From Streptomyces griseoviridis (GTDB lineage: Bacteria; Actinomycetota; Actinomycetes; Streptomycetales; Streptomycetaceae), in assembly GCF_005222485.1 (NCBI RefSeq), contig NZ_CP029078.1:7255501-7319500 (forward strand): a stretch of 64,000 bases of DNA, written 5' to 3'. Positions within the stretch are counted from its first letter, which is position 1; each line of letters starts with the position of its first letter. Below are positions 1 through 7,935 of the stretch, one piece after another. The position numbers and the translations under genes are program-made. The notes below the pieces were generated by a model. It was not told the DNA's origin, ran no database searches, and was given only the letters and a program-made list of their open reading frames with translations.

Positions 1-404
1 TCGCGGTCGGCGGCGGGTTCCTGGTGCTGATGGGGCTCTGTCCGGTGGCGGCGTCCCTGATCGCCGTGGTGCCCCGCCCCGTACTGGGCGGCGCCGGGGT
101 CGTGCTGTTCGGCTCGGTCGCCGCGAGCGGCATCCAGACGCTGGTCAGGGCGGGCCTCGACAAGGACAACAACATCCTGATCGTCGCCGTCTCGCTGGCG
201 GTCGGCGTCATACCGATCACCGCCCCCGACTTCTACCACGCCTTCCCGCAGACGGCCCGTATCGTCCTCGACTCCGGCATCTCCACCGGCTGTGTGACGG
301 CCGTCGTCCTCAACCTCGTCTTCAACCACCTGGGCCACCAGCGCGACGCCCAGGACGTGACGCACCCCATGGAGGCGGGGGAGGAGATCGCGGCGGCCCG
401 CTGA
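1..404 (+). CDS. NCS2-family nucleobase:cation symporter, C-terminal part (5' end outside window)
   Basis: Only the last 133 codons are present; the reading frame runs from base 3 and the start lies left of the window. The segment is hydrophobic and includes the block PRPVLGGAGVVLFGSVAASG, the conserved transmembrane signature of xanthine/uracil permeases (NCS2 family), followed by two further membrane spans and a short charged cytoplasmic tail. Such proteins import xanthine, uric acid or uracil with protons or sodium. Substrate cannot be decided from the fragment. The purine-catabolic genes (allantoinase, allantoicase) lie about 19 kb away, so a purine substrate is possible but not shown. 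It ends 12 bp before the convergent AraC gene. Confidence 0.85.
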   Translation, partial: AVGGGFLVLMGLCPVAASLIAVVPRPVLGGAGVVLFGSVAASGIQTLVRAGLDKDNNILIVAVSLAVGVIPITAPDFYHAFPQTARIVLDSGISTGCVTAVVLNLVFNHLGHQRDAQDVTHPMEAGEEIAAAR

Positions 405-416
405 ACGTCCGCTCCC

Positions 417-1214
417 TCAGCGCGGTCCCGACGAAGGACAGAGCGCCGCCGTCGGGAGCCTGCCGGTGACGTACGAGCGGGGCGGGACCCCCATCAACGT
501 ACGGAAATCGGCGCTCAGATGGGCCTGGTCGAAGTAGCCGGTGGCGGCGGCCAGTTCGGCCCACGAGGCGGTCGACGCGCCGTCGAGCACCGCCCGGAGC
601 CGGGTGATCCGGGCGAAGTGCTTGGGGGACAGGCCGACACCCTCGGCGAAGAGATAGCGCAACTGCCGTTCACTGACGGCGAGTTCCCGCGCCACCTCGC
701 TCACCCGGCCCGGCGGGTGCCCGGCCCTCACCGACAGCGCGGCCACTCCGGCCCGCAGCAGCTCCGTCCTGGGCCCGTCGCTGTCCGCGGCCAGCCGCTC
801 GGGCAGCACCTCGGCGAGCCCGGCCACCGCCTCGGCCGGGCCGAGCCGCCCCAGGTCACGGGCGAGCCGGCCGGCCGCGGCCCCCGGAAGATCCGCCAAC
901 GCCACCGCCCTGCCCGCCAGTTCGACCGCGGACACCCCGAGCAGCGGGCGGACCGTCCCGGGCGTGAGCAGCACCTCCGTACAGCGGACGTGCCGCCCGC
1001 CCCGCCGGTACAGGGCACGGGCGCGCGGCCCGACCACCAGCGTGCCGTGCACCCCGTCAGCCCCGGTGCGCACGATCACCTTCGTCGCCGTCTCCGGCAG
1101 ATGCGCGAACGGCTCCGTCGGCCCGCCGTCCACGGACAGCGCGCCGATCCCGGCCACCCACGGGCGCAGCGCCTCGGGCGTCGGCAGGGCCTGTCGGACC
1201 ACGGTGTTCGGCAC
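417..1214 (-). CDS. AraC-family transcriptional regulator
   Basis: A 265-residue protein with an N-terminal sensor half and a C-terminal AraC double helix-turn-helix. The end carries the family pattern ELAVSERQLRYLF (first helix-turn-helix), then AELAAATGYFDQAHLSADFR and the closing G-VPRSY-type motif (MGVPPRSY). It is divergently transcribed from an NmrA-type oxidoreductase 96 bp away, the usual layout for a regulator and its target. The GTG at 1214 directly abuts a GGAGGG, which is too close for a normal ribosome site; the in-frame GTG at 1202 has the same GGAGGG at 12 nt, so the true start could be either. The effector is unknown. Confidence 0.88.
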   Translation of the reverse strand: MPNTVVRQALPTPEALRPWVAGIGALSVDGGPTEPFAHLPETATKVIVRTGADGVHGTLVVGPRARALYRRGGRHVRCTEVLLTPGTVRPLLGVSAVELAGRAVALADLPGAAAGRLARDLGRLGPAEAVAGLAEVLPERLAADSDGPRTELLRAGVAALSVRAGHPPGRVSEVARELAVSERQLRYLFAEGVGLSPKHFARITRLRAVLDGASTASWAELAAATGYFDQAHLSADFRTLMGVPPRSYVTGRLPTAALCPSSGPR

Positions 1215-1310
1215 CCCTCCACGGTAAGCGCGCCGCGCCACCGCCCGGCGCCCGGGACCCTGCCGGAATCTCCAAGAGTTCCCGCCCCCGCCCGGCGCAC
1301 CGTGGTGCCC

Positions 1311-2219
1311 ATGATCCTCGTGACGGGTGCCACCGGCACCACAGGTACAGACGTCGTACGACACCTCGCGGCCCGCGGGGCGCCGGTGCGCGCCCTGACC
1401 CGCGACCCGGCGCGGGCGAGCCTGCCCGAGGGCGTGCGGGCGGTGCCGGGCCACCCCCGCGACTTGGCCTCGCTCGCGGCCGCCTTCGAGGGCGTCGAAG
1501 CCGCCTTCCTGGTCGGCGTGTTCGGGCCCGACGACGGCCCGTACGACCAGGGTCTGGTGGCGGCGGCCCGCGCGGCGGGCGTTCGGCGGATCGTGAAGCT
1601 CTCCGCCATCGCCACCGGCGACCCGCGTCTCGGCTCGTTCGGGACCTGGCACCTGCCCGGCGAGGAGGCCGTCAGGGCGAGCGGCCTGGAGTGGACGATC
1701 CTGCGGCCCTCCTCCTTCGCCTCCAACACCCTGGGCTGGGCCCCGGCGATCAGCCAGGGCATCCCCGTCCCGAACTCCATGGGCGACGGCGGGCAGGGCG
1801 TCGTCGACCCGCGCGACCTCGCCGAGGCCGCGGTCGCCGCGCTCCTCGACGCCCGGCACACGGGCCGCACCTACACCCTGACTGGACCGGAGGTGCTGGG
1901 CGCCCATGAGCAGGCGGCGGTCCTCGCGGACGTCATCGGCCGCCCGGTGCGCCTGCACGACCTCTCGCCCGAGGAGCACGCGGCGCGGTTCCGCGCGGCG
2001 GGGCTGCCCGAGGCCCACGCGCGGGACTTCCTGCTCGCCGCCCGCGTCGTCCGCGAGGGCGGCAACGCCGTCGTCACCGAGGACATGACGGAGGTCCTGG
2101 GGCGGCCGGCGCGCAGCTACCGGGAGTGGGCGACGGACCACAAGGGGGCGTTCCAGGACCCTCACCCGGATCACCCAGGTACCGGAACCGGGCACCCGCC
2201 GGCGCCGGCCGACGGATAG
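1311..2219 (+). CDS. NmrA-like NAD(P)-binding oxidoreductase (atypical SDR)
   Basis: A 302-residue Rossmann protein beginning MILVTGATGTTG, the GxxGxxG nucleotide-binding loop of atypical short-chain dehydrogenases. Further family features are the KLSAIATGD stretch, where the active-site Tyr of classical SDRs is replaced, and ILRPSSFASN. This is the NmrA / quinone-oxidoreductase (QorB-like) group that binds NAD(P) and either reduces quinone-type compounds or senses redox state. ATG at 1311 is chosen because the glycine loop follows at once; GTG codons at 1302 and 1305 are alternatives. It is divergent from the AraC gene, which probably controls it. The last 25 residues are Pro/Gly/His-rich and probably disordered. 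Confidence 0.85.
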   Translation: MILVTGATGTTGTDVVRHLAARGAPVRALTRDPARASLPEGVRAVPGHPRDLASLAAAFEGVEAAFLVGVFGPDDGPYDQGLVAAARAAGVRRIVKLSAIATGDPRLGSFGTWHLPGEEAVRASGLEWTILRPSSFASNTLGWAPAISQGIPVPNSMGDGGQGVVDPRDLAEAAVAALLDARHTGRTYTLTGPEVLGAHEQAAVLADVIGRPVRLHDLSPEEHAARFRAAGLPEAHARDFLLAARVVREGGNAVVTEDMTEVLGRPARSYREWATDHKGAFQDPHPDHPGTGTGHPPAPADG

Positions 2220-2288
2220 CGGCGGTCGGGCGGGTCAGCCGGCGACGGGGTGCGGTGCCGTGCCGGCGGACCCGAGCGGGCGCGCTGC

Positions 2289-2975
2289 TCACACCCGGCG
2301 CGGTGACGCCAGGAGATAGCGGGTCCCGGTGCGCGGCTCGCTGTACTCCCCGACCTGCCAGCCCGCCCGCTCCAGGGTGACAGCGCAGGCCCGCAGCGCC
2401 GTCGCGTCCGGCTCGTGGACGGCGACGGCCTCCGGCTGCGGGGTCGCCCGCACCCGGTAGCCCGGCGGGTCGGCCCCGGCCGGGCGGTGACCGGCCGCCT
2501 CAAGCGCGAGCGCGGCGGCCCGCACCAGATGCGCTCGCTCCCAGCCGCACGGCCGGTCGACCGCGCCGTCCGTGTTGGTCATCCGGCGCAGCTCCAGCAG
2601 CCCCTGCCAGGCGCTGTGCACCTCGCGCGTCCGGGCGGGACCGGCGTCCGGCGGGTCCTGCTCACCGCCCACCCGCGCGGCGAACACCCCGCCCGCCGCG
2701 CCGTCGGAACCGGTACCGGAGGCTGGCCGCCCCGCTGCCGTTCCGTCCGCCGCACCAGCGCCCGCACCCGCCCCCGCACCCCCGTCCCCGCCGCCCTCTC
2801 GTATCCGGTGCCCGGCCGGTGTCAGGAAGTGGGTGTGGGGAGGGCGGGGGTGCCGGAAGGCGAGCCCGTGCCGTACCAGCGCCGCGAGCTGGGACGGGGT
2901 GCCGCGCAGCCGTCCGGTGACGGGGTCGGCGGCGTCGACGAGGCGGCGTTGGGCCGCGGTCGGTGGTCGGGTCAC
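2289..2975 (-). CDS. Hypothetical protein with a low-complexity linker
   Basis: A 228-residue protein without a family I recognise. The N-terminal 60 residues (TAAQRRLVDAADPVTGRLRG ... RHGLAFRHPRPPHTHFLTP) and the C-terminal 100 residues look like folded helical regions; between them is a Gly/Ala/Asp-rich linker. The tail ends in a basic PRRV. The GTG at 2975 is preceded by AGGGAGGAG at 5-6 nt, which decides the start. It follows the phosphatase gene by 37 bp on the same strand and may be cotranscribed with it. No signal peptide, membrane segment or catalytic motif is visible, so function is open. Confidence 0.7.
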   Translation of the reverse strand: MTRPPTAAQRRLVDAADPVTGRLRGTPSQLAALVRHGLAFRHPRPPHTHFLTPAGHRIREGGGDGGAGAGAGAGAADGTAAGRPASGTGSDGAAGGVFAARVGGEQDPPDAGPARTREVHSAWQGLLELRRMTNTDGAVDRPCGWERAHLVRAAALALEAAGHRPAGADPPGYRVRATPQPEAVAVHEPDATALRACAVTLERAGWQVGEYSEPRTGTRYLLASPRRV

Positions 2976-3012
2976 GGCGTGCTCCTCCCTGGTCGGCAGG
3001 CACACCCGCAGA

Positions 3013-3612
3013 CTACGACGGGGGTCTGACATTCCACCCGGAGATCACCGGGCGCCCGTGCTCGGTCGACAGCCGGCACACCGTGCCGGTCGCCAGCTGG
3101 AACAGGGCGCCGGCCGACGGCGGCAGACCGAGCCTGCGCGCGGTGAGCACCCGCAGGAAGTGGCCGTGCGCCACCAGCAGCACGACCCCCTCGGCGTTGG
3201 CGAGCGCCGCGTCCGCCTTGGCGAGCATCCGGTCGGCGCGCTCCCCGACCTGCTCAGGGGTCTCCCCGGGATGCTCGGGAGGCCCCGGCGCGACGCCGTC
3301 CGTGAACAGGAACCAGTCCGGCCTGGTGCGCTGGATCTCGACGGTGGTGACGCCCTCGTAGCCGCCGTAGTCCCACTCGCGCAGGTCCACGTCGACCCGG
3401 GCGTCGTGCACCCCGATCAGCTCGGCCGTCTCACGGGCCCGCTGCATCGGGCTGACGAACGCGGCGCCGATGCGGTGCGAGCGGATCAGCGGCACCAGCC
3501 GGCGCGCCTCGGCGCGGCCGGTCTCGGTCAGCGGCACGTCCGTCGCGCTCGTGTGCCGTCCGGACCGCGACCACTCGGTCTCACCGTGCCGGACGAGGAA
3601 GAGATCACCCAT
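3013..3612 (-). CDS. Histidine phosphatase family protein (phosphoglycerate-mutase-like)
   Basis: A 199-residue protein starting MGDLFLVRHGETEWS, which contains the RHG phosphohistidine motif of the histidine phosphatase superfamily. The rest of the catalytic pocket is visible: the second Arg in SPMQRARETAEL, the Glu in LREWDYGGYEG and the second His in LLVAHGHFLRV. The length fits the small cytosolic branch (broad-specificity phosphatases, GpmB/CobC type). The substrate cannot be assigned. It lies between an aminotransferase gene (86 bp upstream, same strand) and a hypothetical gene (37 bp downstream), so it may be the middle gene of a three-gene transcript. Confidence 0.9.
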   Translation of the reverse strand: MGDLFLVRHGETEWSRSGRHTSATDVPLTETGRAEARRLVPLIRSHRIGAAFVSPMQRARETAELIGVHDARVDVDLREWDYGGYEGVTTVEIQRTRPDWFLFTDGVAPGPPEHPGETPEQVGERADRMLAKADAALANAEGVVLLVAHGHFLRVLTARRLGLPPSAGALFQLATGTVCRLSTEHGRPVISGWNVRPPS

Positions 3613-3698
3613 GTCTTCGAGGCTAAGAGCCGACGGCGCCCGTCGCGCGGGGGCACGCGCGGCGGGGCGTCCGGACGCCGGGGCGTCTCGGGTGGCGG

Positions 3699-4907
3699 CT
3701 ACTGCCGGTACCCGCTCAGGAACCGCCCGATCCGGCCGATCGCCGCCTCCAGGTCGTCCGCGTGCGGCAGGGTCAGGATGCGGAAGTGGTCCGGGGTCGG
3801 CCAGTTGAAGCCGGTGCCCTGGACGACCTGGATCTTCTCCCGCAGCAGCAGGTCGAGGACGAACTTCTCGTCGTCGACGATCGGATGCACCTTGGGGTCG
3901 ATGCGCGGGAACGCGTACAGCGCCCCCTTGGGTTTCACGCAGGAGACCCCGGGGATCTCGTTCAGCTTCTCCCAGGCCACGTTCCGCTGCTCGTGCAGCC
4001 TGCCGCCCGGCCTGGTCAGGTCGCGGATGGACTGCCGGCCGCCGAGCGCGGCCTGGATGGCGTACTGGGCGGGCGCGTTGGGGCACAGCCGCATGGAGGC
4101 CAGCATGGTGAGGCCCTCCAGATAGCTGCGCGCGTGCTGCTTGGGCCCGGTGACGACCAGCCAGCCGGAGCGGAAGCCCGCCACCCGGTACGTCTTGGAG
4201 AGGCCGCAGAAGGTGAGGACGACGAGGTCGGGGGCGAGCGCCGCGGCCGAGTGGTGCACGGCGTCGTCGTAGAGGATCTGGTCGTAGATCTCGTCGGCGA
4301 AGACCATCAGGCCGTGGACGCGGGCCAGGTCGAGGATGCCCTCGACGATCTCCTTCGGGTAGACCGCGCCGGTGGGGTTGTTCGGGTTGATGATGACGAC
4401 GGCCTTGGTGCGGTCGGTGATCTTCGCCGCCATGTCGTCCAGGTCGGGGTACCAGTCGGCCTGTTCGTCGCAGAGGTAGTGGACCGCCTTGCCGCCCGCC
4501 AGGGTCGTCACCGCCGTCCACAGCGGGAAGTCCGGAGCGGGGACGAGGATCTCGTCGCCGTCCTCGATCAGCGCCTGGACGGCCATCGAGACCAGCTCCG
4601 AGACGCCGTTGCCGAGGAAGACGTCGTCGACGTCGACGTCGAGACCGAGCGCCTGGTAGCGCTGGGCGACCGCGCGCCGGGCCGACAGGACGCCCCGCGA
4701 GTCGGTGTAGCCGTGCGCCCGCGGGAGCATCCGGATCATGTCCTGGAGGATCTCCTCGGGCGCCTCGAAGCCGAACAGGGCGGGGTTGCCCGTGTTGAGG
4801 CGCAGCACGCTGTGCCCCGCCTCCTCCAGCGCGTCGGCGTGCTCGATCACCGGGCCGCGGATCTCGTAGCAGACCTCGCTGAGCTTGTTCGACTGCCGGA
4901 ACTCCAT
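3699..4907 (-). CDS. alaA: Pyridoxal-phosphate aminotransferase, AlaA type (glutamate-pyruvate aminotransferase)
   Basis: A 402-residue fold-type I aminotransferase. It carries NPNNPTG (about residues 174-180), ADEIYD (204-209), the Schiff-base lysine K238 in GLSKTYRVAGFRSGW and a C-terminal LRILTLP-like block. From memory it follows E. coli AlaA almost colinearly, including the LNTGNPALFGFEAP start and the FNWPTPDHFRI end, so glutamate:pyruvate transamination (alanine synthesis) is the best call; related branched-chain activity is possible. It diverges from an HxlR regulator 87 bp away, and the shared spacer carries a tandem operator-like repeat, so the regulator may control this gene. Confidence 0.88.
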   Translation of the reverse strand: MEFRQSNKLSEVCYEIRGPVIEHADALEEAGHSVLRLNTGNPALFGFEAPEEILQDMIRMLPRAHGYTDSRGVLSARRAVAQRYQALGLDVDVDDVFLGNGVSELVSMAVQALIEDGDEILVPAPDFPLWTAVTTLAGGKAVHYLCDEQADWYPDLDDMAAKITDRTKAVVIINPNNPTGAVYPKEIVEGILDLARVHGLMVFADEIYDQILYDDAVHHSAAALAPDLVVLTFCGLSKTYRVAGFRSGWLVVTGPKQHARSYLEGLTMLASMRLCPNAPAQYAIQAALGGRQSIRDLTRPGGRLHEQRNVAWEKLNEIPGVSCVKPKGALYAFPRIDPKVHPIVDDEKFVLDLLLREKIQVVQGTGFNWPTPDHFRILTLPHADDLEAAIGRIGRFLSGYRQ

Positions 4908-4937
4908 GCGCCGCTTCCCCTCAGAGAACTTGTGTTG

Positions 4938-4987
4938 CTTGGTTTTACCAAGTGTCCGCTTGGAAAGTCCAACAACATGTCTAGACT
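4938..4987 (+). promoter_or_regulatory. Tandem operator and leaderless promoter of the HxlR gene
   Basis: Two copies of CTTGG-N5-CCAAG lie at 4938-4952 (perfect) and 4959-4973 (last base differs), with centres 21 bp apart, two helical turns. The second overlaps a -35-like TTGGAA (4960-4965), which is 16 bp from TAGACT (4982-4987). Initiation about 7 bp further would fall on the ATG at 4995, implying a leaderless mRNA. The arrangement suits binding of two HxlR dimers on the same DNA face and repression of both divergent genes. The binding protein is inferred from position. Confidence 0.55.
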
Positions 4988-4994
4988 GCGTCGC

Positions 4995-5624
4995 ATGTCA
5001 CCGCGCAGAAGCTACGACCAGTACTGCTCCGCCGCCCGCGCCCTGGACGTCGTCGGCGACCGCTGGACCCTGCTGATCGTCCGCGAACTCCTCGCCGGTC
5101 CGCGCCGCTACACGGACCTGCACGCGGATCTGCCGGGCGTGAGCACGGACGTCCTCGCCTCACGGCTCAAGGACATGGAACGCGACGGCCTCACGACCCG
5201 CCGCAGGCTGCCCCCGCCCGGCGCCGCCTACGTCTACGAACTGACCGGGCGCGGAAGGGAGTTGCTGCCCGTCCTCGTGGCGCTCAGCGGCTGGGGGCGG
5301 GCCGAGCTGGGGGAGCGGCGGCCCACCGACGCGGTCCGCGCCCACTGGTTCGCGCTGCCGCTGCTGCGCCTCCTCGAAGGGACCGGTCTCGTCGAAGTGC
5401 GCCTGGAGGAAGGCGACTTCCACCTCCATGTCGGCGCCGAGGACGGTCCCGTCTACGGCGAGGGACCCGCGCCGACCGAACCCGACGCCCGGCTGACGGT
5501 GGACTCCGCCACCTGCGCCGCCGTCAGCCGCGGGGAGACAGGGCTGCTCGACGCCGTGCGCGACGGGCGGATCACCGTCACCGGCGAAGGCCCGCTGGCG
5601 AAGGCACTGTTGCGGGACGTCTGA
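4995..5624 (+). CDS. HxlR-family winged-helix transcriptional regulator
   Basis: A 209-residue regulator. The N-terminal 100 residues are a typical HxlR domain: CSAARALDVVGDRWTLLIVRELLAGPRRYTDL in outline (about 11-42), then the recognition helix region GVSTDVLASRLKDMERDGL. The C-terminal 100 residues form an extra SCP2-like / ligand-pocket type domain common in Streptomyces HxlR proteins. ATG 4995 is preferred over ATG 4977 because the -10 element overlaps the interval and the HxlR domain begins right after 4995; no ribosome site is present, consistent with leaderless translation. HxlR proteins often sense electrophiles or aldehydes through cysteines; here Cys11 is the only evident candidate. 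Confidence 0.88.
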   Translation: MSPRRSYDQYCSAARALDVVGDRWTLLIVRELLAGPRRYTDLHADLPGVSTDVLASRLKDMERDGLTTRRRLPPPGAAYVYELTGRGRELLPVLVALSGWGRAELGERRPTDAVRAHWFALPLLRLLEGTGLVEVRLEEGDFHLHVGAEDGPVYGEGPAPTEPDARLTVDSATCAAVSRGETGLLDAVRDGRITVTGEGPLAKALLRDV

Positions 5625-5739
5625 GGGGCCGGGGGCGCGGCGGGGGAGGAGCCGGGAATCGGTGGTGGGGCAGCGAGGGGCGTCCGGGCGGGGCGCGTGA
5701 CGGGGGCGACGCCCGGGACCGTCCCGGCGTGGGAGACGC

Positions 5740-5766
5740 AGAAGGCCCGCACCGGGCGGGCCTTCT
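5740..5766. terminator. Strong hairpin terminator between convergent genes
   Basis: A perfect 11-bp inverted repeat AGAAGGCCCGC / GCGGGCCTTCT with a 5-nt loop lies between the HxlR gene (ends 5624) and the convergent secreted-protein gene (ends 5784). The flanking A and T residues allow it to work in both directions. Confidence 0.75.
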
Positions 5767-5783
5767 GAGGGTTCGTCAGGTCG

Positions 5784-6590
5784 CTAGGCACCCGGCGGGA
5801 TCCGCGACGGGCGTCCCGTCCCCCGGGTCAGGGCGTAGCCGCCGATGCCGGCCAGCGCCGCCAGCACCCCGCCCACGCCGGTCCACACCCAGCGGCTCGA
5901 CCACCAGCCGGAGGACCAGCCGCCGTCCGGCTCGATGCTGGACAGCACCGCCGACTTCTTCGAGGTGTCCTCGTCGTCCTGCCGCGAGGTGACCGCGATG
6001 CCGGGCACCAGCGGCTGGGCGAGCGAGCCGTCCACCGCCGCCGCGCCGCCGATGTTCTCGGCGCCGACCTCGACCGACGTCGACACCGGCAGCCCCAGGT
6101 CCGACGCGGGCAGCCCGATCGCCGTCAGCCGGACGTAGTACGTGCCCGGCAGCGGGTCGTCGGCCCACGGCTCCGACCAGGCCCGCACCGTGCGCAGCAC
6201 ACAGGTCAGGTCGAGGGAGGCGGTGCCCTGCGCCGCGGTGCGCGTCTGCGCCCCGTACTGGCAGGCCTGACGGCGCCGCAGACCGTCGTACACGTCGACC
6301 TGCCAGGTCTGCGCGGTGTGCGCGTCCGGCAGCTTCACCGTCGCGCGCACGGTCGGACGGTGCTCGGCGTCCGCCGCGAACGACCAGTACAGGTAGTCGC
6401 CCGCGGAGGCGCTCGCCGTCGCCCGCTGGTCCAGTTCGATCTCGGTCGCCGTACGGAACGACGTGCCCGCCCGGGTGGGCACGGAGCCGCCGTCCGAGGC
6501 GCTCGGCGACGGCGAGGAGTCGGCCGCCGCCGGACCCGCCGCGCATCCGAGCGCCAGCAGGGCGACGCTCAACACTCGTGTGAACCGCAT
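5784..6590 (-). CDS. Secreted, C-terminally membrane-anchored protein coupled to a VWA protein
   Basis: A 268-residue protein with an N-terminal Sec signal peptide (MRFTRVLSVALLALGCAAG...AAA), a Ser-rich linker, a beta-rich extracellular domain with three Cys, and one transmembrane helix near the C-terminus (WVWTGVGGVLAALAGIGGYA) followed by a short basic tail. The ectodomain has no recognised catalytic motif. Its ATG overlaps the stop of the upstream VWA gene (TGATG), so the two are translationally coupled and probably form one surface complex. Streptomyces relatives are usually left as hypothetical. Orientation predicts an outside domain with a short cytoplasmic end. Confidence 0.75.
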   Translation of the reverse strand: MRFTRVLSVALLALGCAAGPAAADSSPSPSASDGGSVPTRAGTSFRTATEIELDQRATASASAGDYLYWSFAADAEHRPTVRATVKLPDAHTAQTWQVDVYDGLRRRQACQYGAQTRTAAQGTASLDLTCVLRTVRAWSEPWADDPLPGTYYVRLTAIGLPASDLGLPVSTSVEVGAENIGGAAAVDGSLAQPLVPGIAVTSRQDDEDTSKKSAVLSSIEPDGGWSSGWWSSRWVWTGVGGVLAALAGIGGYALTRGTGRPSRIPPGA

Positions 6591-7855
6591 CAGTTGGTCC
6601 TCCAGACCGCGACCCGCCAGCGTGACACCCAGCCCCACAGCAGACCGGCGAGGAAGCCGACCAGGACCAGCACCCCGAGCAGCCACCAGCCGCGGCCGAG
6701 CCCGAAGGCCGCCACGTCGCTGGCCTGCGAGGGGCCGTCGACCACGTCCACGGTCAGCTCCAGCGGCATACCGGGCGTGGTCTTCACGCCGGACGGCGCC
6801 GAGAACGCGTTGGTGACCTGGAGGCAGACCGACTCTGCCGGTGCCTCGTCGTCGTCGCTCTCCGCCTTCGGGTAGCGCAGGCCCGTCGAGATCACGTCGG
6901 TACGGCCGTTGCCCGCCGCCTCACCGCGCACGATCTCCCGGCCGTGCGTCGTCACCGCCCGCAGCAGCAGCCCGTAGTCCGGGTTCACCGCCCGGTCGGA
7001 CGCCACGCTCACCGAAGCCCGCAGCTCCTGACCGGGGTTGACGTCCACGCGGTACCAGCGCTGCTGCGAGAACTCCTCGCGGTCCGTGTACAGGCCGGAC
7101 TTGAGCGTGGGCGCCTTCGCGCACTGCGCGGCCCCCTCGGTCGCCACCGGCGTCACCACCGGGTCGGCCGCCCGGTCCACCAACTGGTTCACCTTGTCGG
7201 TGAGTTCGTCGGTGTGCTCGACGGAGGTGTAGGTGCCGCCGGTCGCCTCGGCGATGCAGCTGAGCTGCTTGCGGAGCTTGGTGTTGGGCACCAGGCCCAG
7301 CGTGTCGATGGTCAGCCCGATACCCCGGGCGGCGATCTCACGCGCCACCTCGCACGGGTCGAGCGGGGCGCAGGTGTCCTCGCCGTCGCTGATCAGCACG
7401 ATCCGCTTCGAGCCGTCGCCCGCGTCCAGGTCGTCGGCGGCCTTCAGCAGGGCGGGCCCGATCGGCGTCCACCCGGTGGGCGAGAGCGTCGCCACCGCGG
7501 ACTTCGCCTCGGTGCGGTCCAGGGGGCCCACCGGATAGAGCTGCGCGGTGTCCTTGCAGCCCGTCTTCCGGTCGTCGCCCGGGTAGTCGGCGCCGAGCGT
7601 GCGGATGCCCAGCTCCACCTCTTCCGGTGTCGCGTCGAGGACCTCGTTGAACGCCTGTTTCGCCGCCGCCATCCGAGTCCCGCCGTCGATGTCCCGGGTC
7701 CGCATGGACCCGCTGACATCGAGGACGAGGTCGACCTTCGGAGCGCTCTCGCCCGTGGGTTCGCCGGCCGCCGCAGCGCCGGGGAACGCGAGCCCGGCCG
7801 CCAGAGTGGCGAGCAGGGCGAGCGCCCCGGACGCCAGCCGTTGTCTTCTGATCAT
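6590..7855 (-). CDS. Secreted von Willebrand factor A domain protein with C-terminal membrane anchor
   Basis: A 421-residue protein with signal peptide (first 30 residues), then a VWA domain with the metal-ion site DVSGS (about 46-50), the Thr of PTGWTPIGPAL and the Asp of LISDGEDTC, so the MIDAS is complete. A second beta-rich domain follows, and a transmembrane helix (WWLLGVLVLVGFLAGLLWGW) near the C-terminus ends in a basic tail. MIDAS domains bind protein ligands through a divalent cation, so an extracellular adhesion or assembly role is likely. It is the first gene of a two-gene operon with the overlapping secreted partner. Several Cys suggest disulphides outside the cell. Confidence 0.88.
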   Translation of the reverse strand: MIRRQRLASGALALLATLAAGLAFPGAAAAGEPTGESAPKVDLVLDVSGSMRTRDIDGGTRMAAAKQAFNEVLDATPEEVELGIRTLGADYPGDDRKTGCKDTAQLYPVGPLDRTEAKSAVATLSPTGWTPIGPALLKAADDLDAGDGSKRIVLISDGEDTCAPLDPCEVAREIAARGIGLTIDTLGLVPNTKLRKQLSCIAEATGGTYTSVEHTDELTDKVNQLVDRAADPVVTPVATEGAAQCAKAPTLKSGLYTDREEFSQQRWYRVDVNPGQELRASVSVASDRAVNPDYGLLLRAVTTHGREIVRGEAAGNGRTDVISTGLRYPKAESDDDEAPAESVCLQVTNAFSAPSGVKTTPGMPLELTVDVVDGPSQASDVAAFGLGRGWWLLGVLVLVGFLAGLLWGWVSRWRVAVWRTN

Positions 7856-7935
7856 CGGCGGATCCTATTGATCGAAGACGCCGGGCTCCAAAACGAGTCG
7901 TCAGCACAGGGGCGAGGACCGGCCGAACACGGCCC

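Noticed and set aside
417..2195. Long open frame of about 590 codons on the minus strand
   Set aside because: Only the first part (417-1214) has AraC sequence; the rest is the antisense of the oxidoreductase gene and is Arg/Gly-rich GC-bias sequence.
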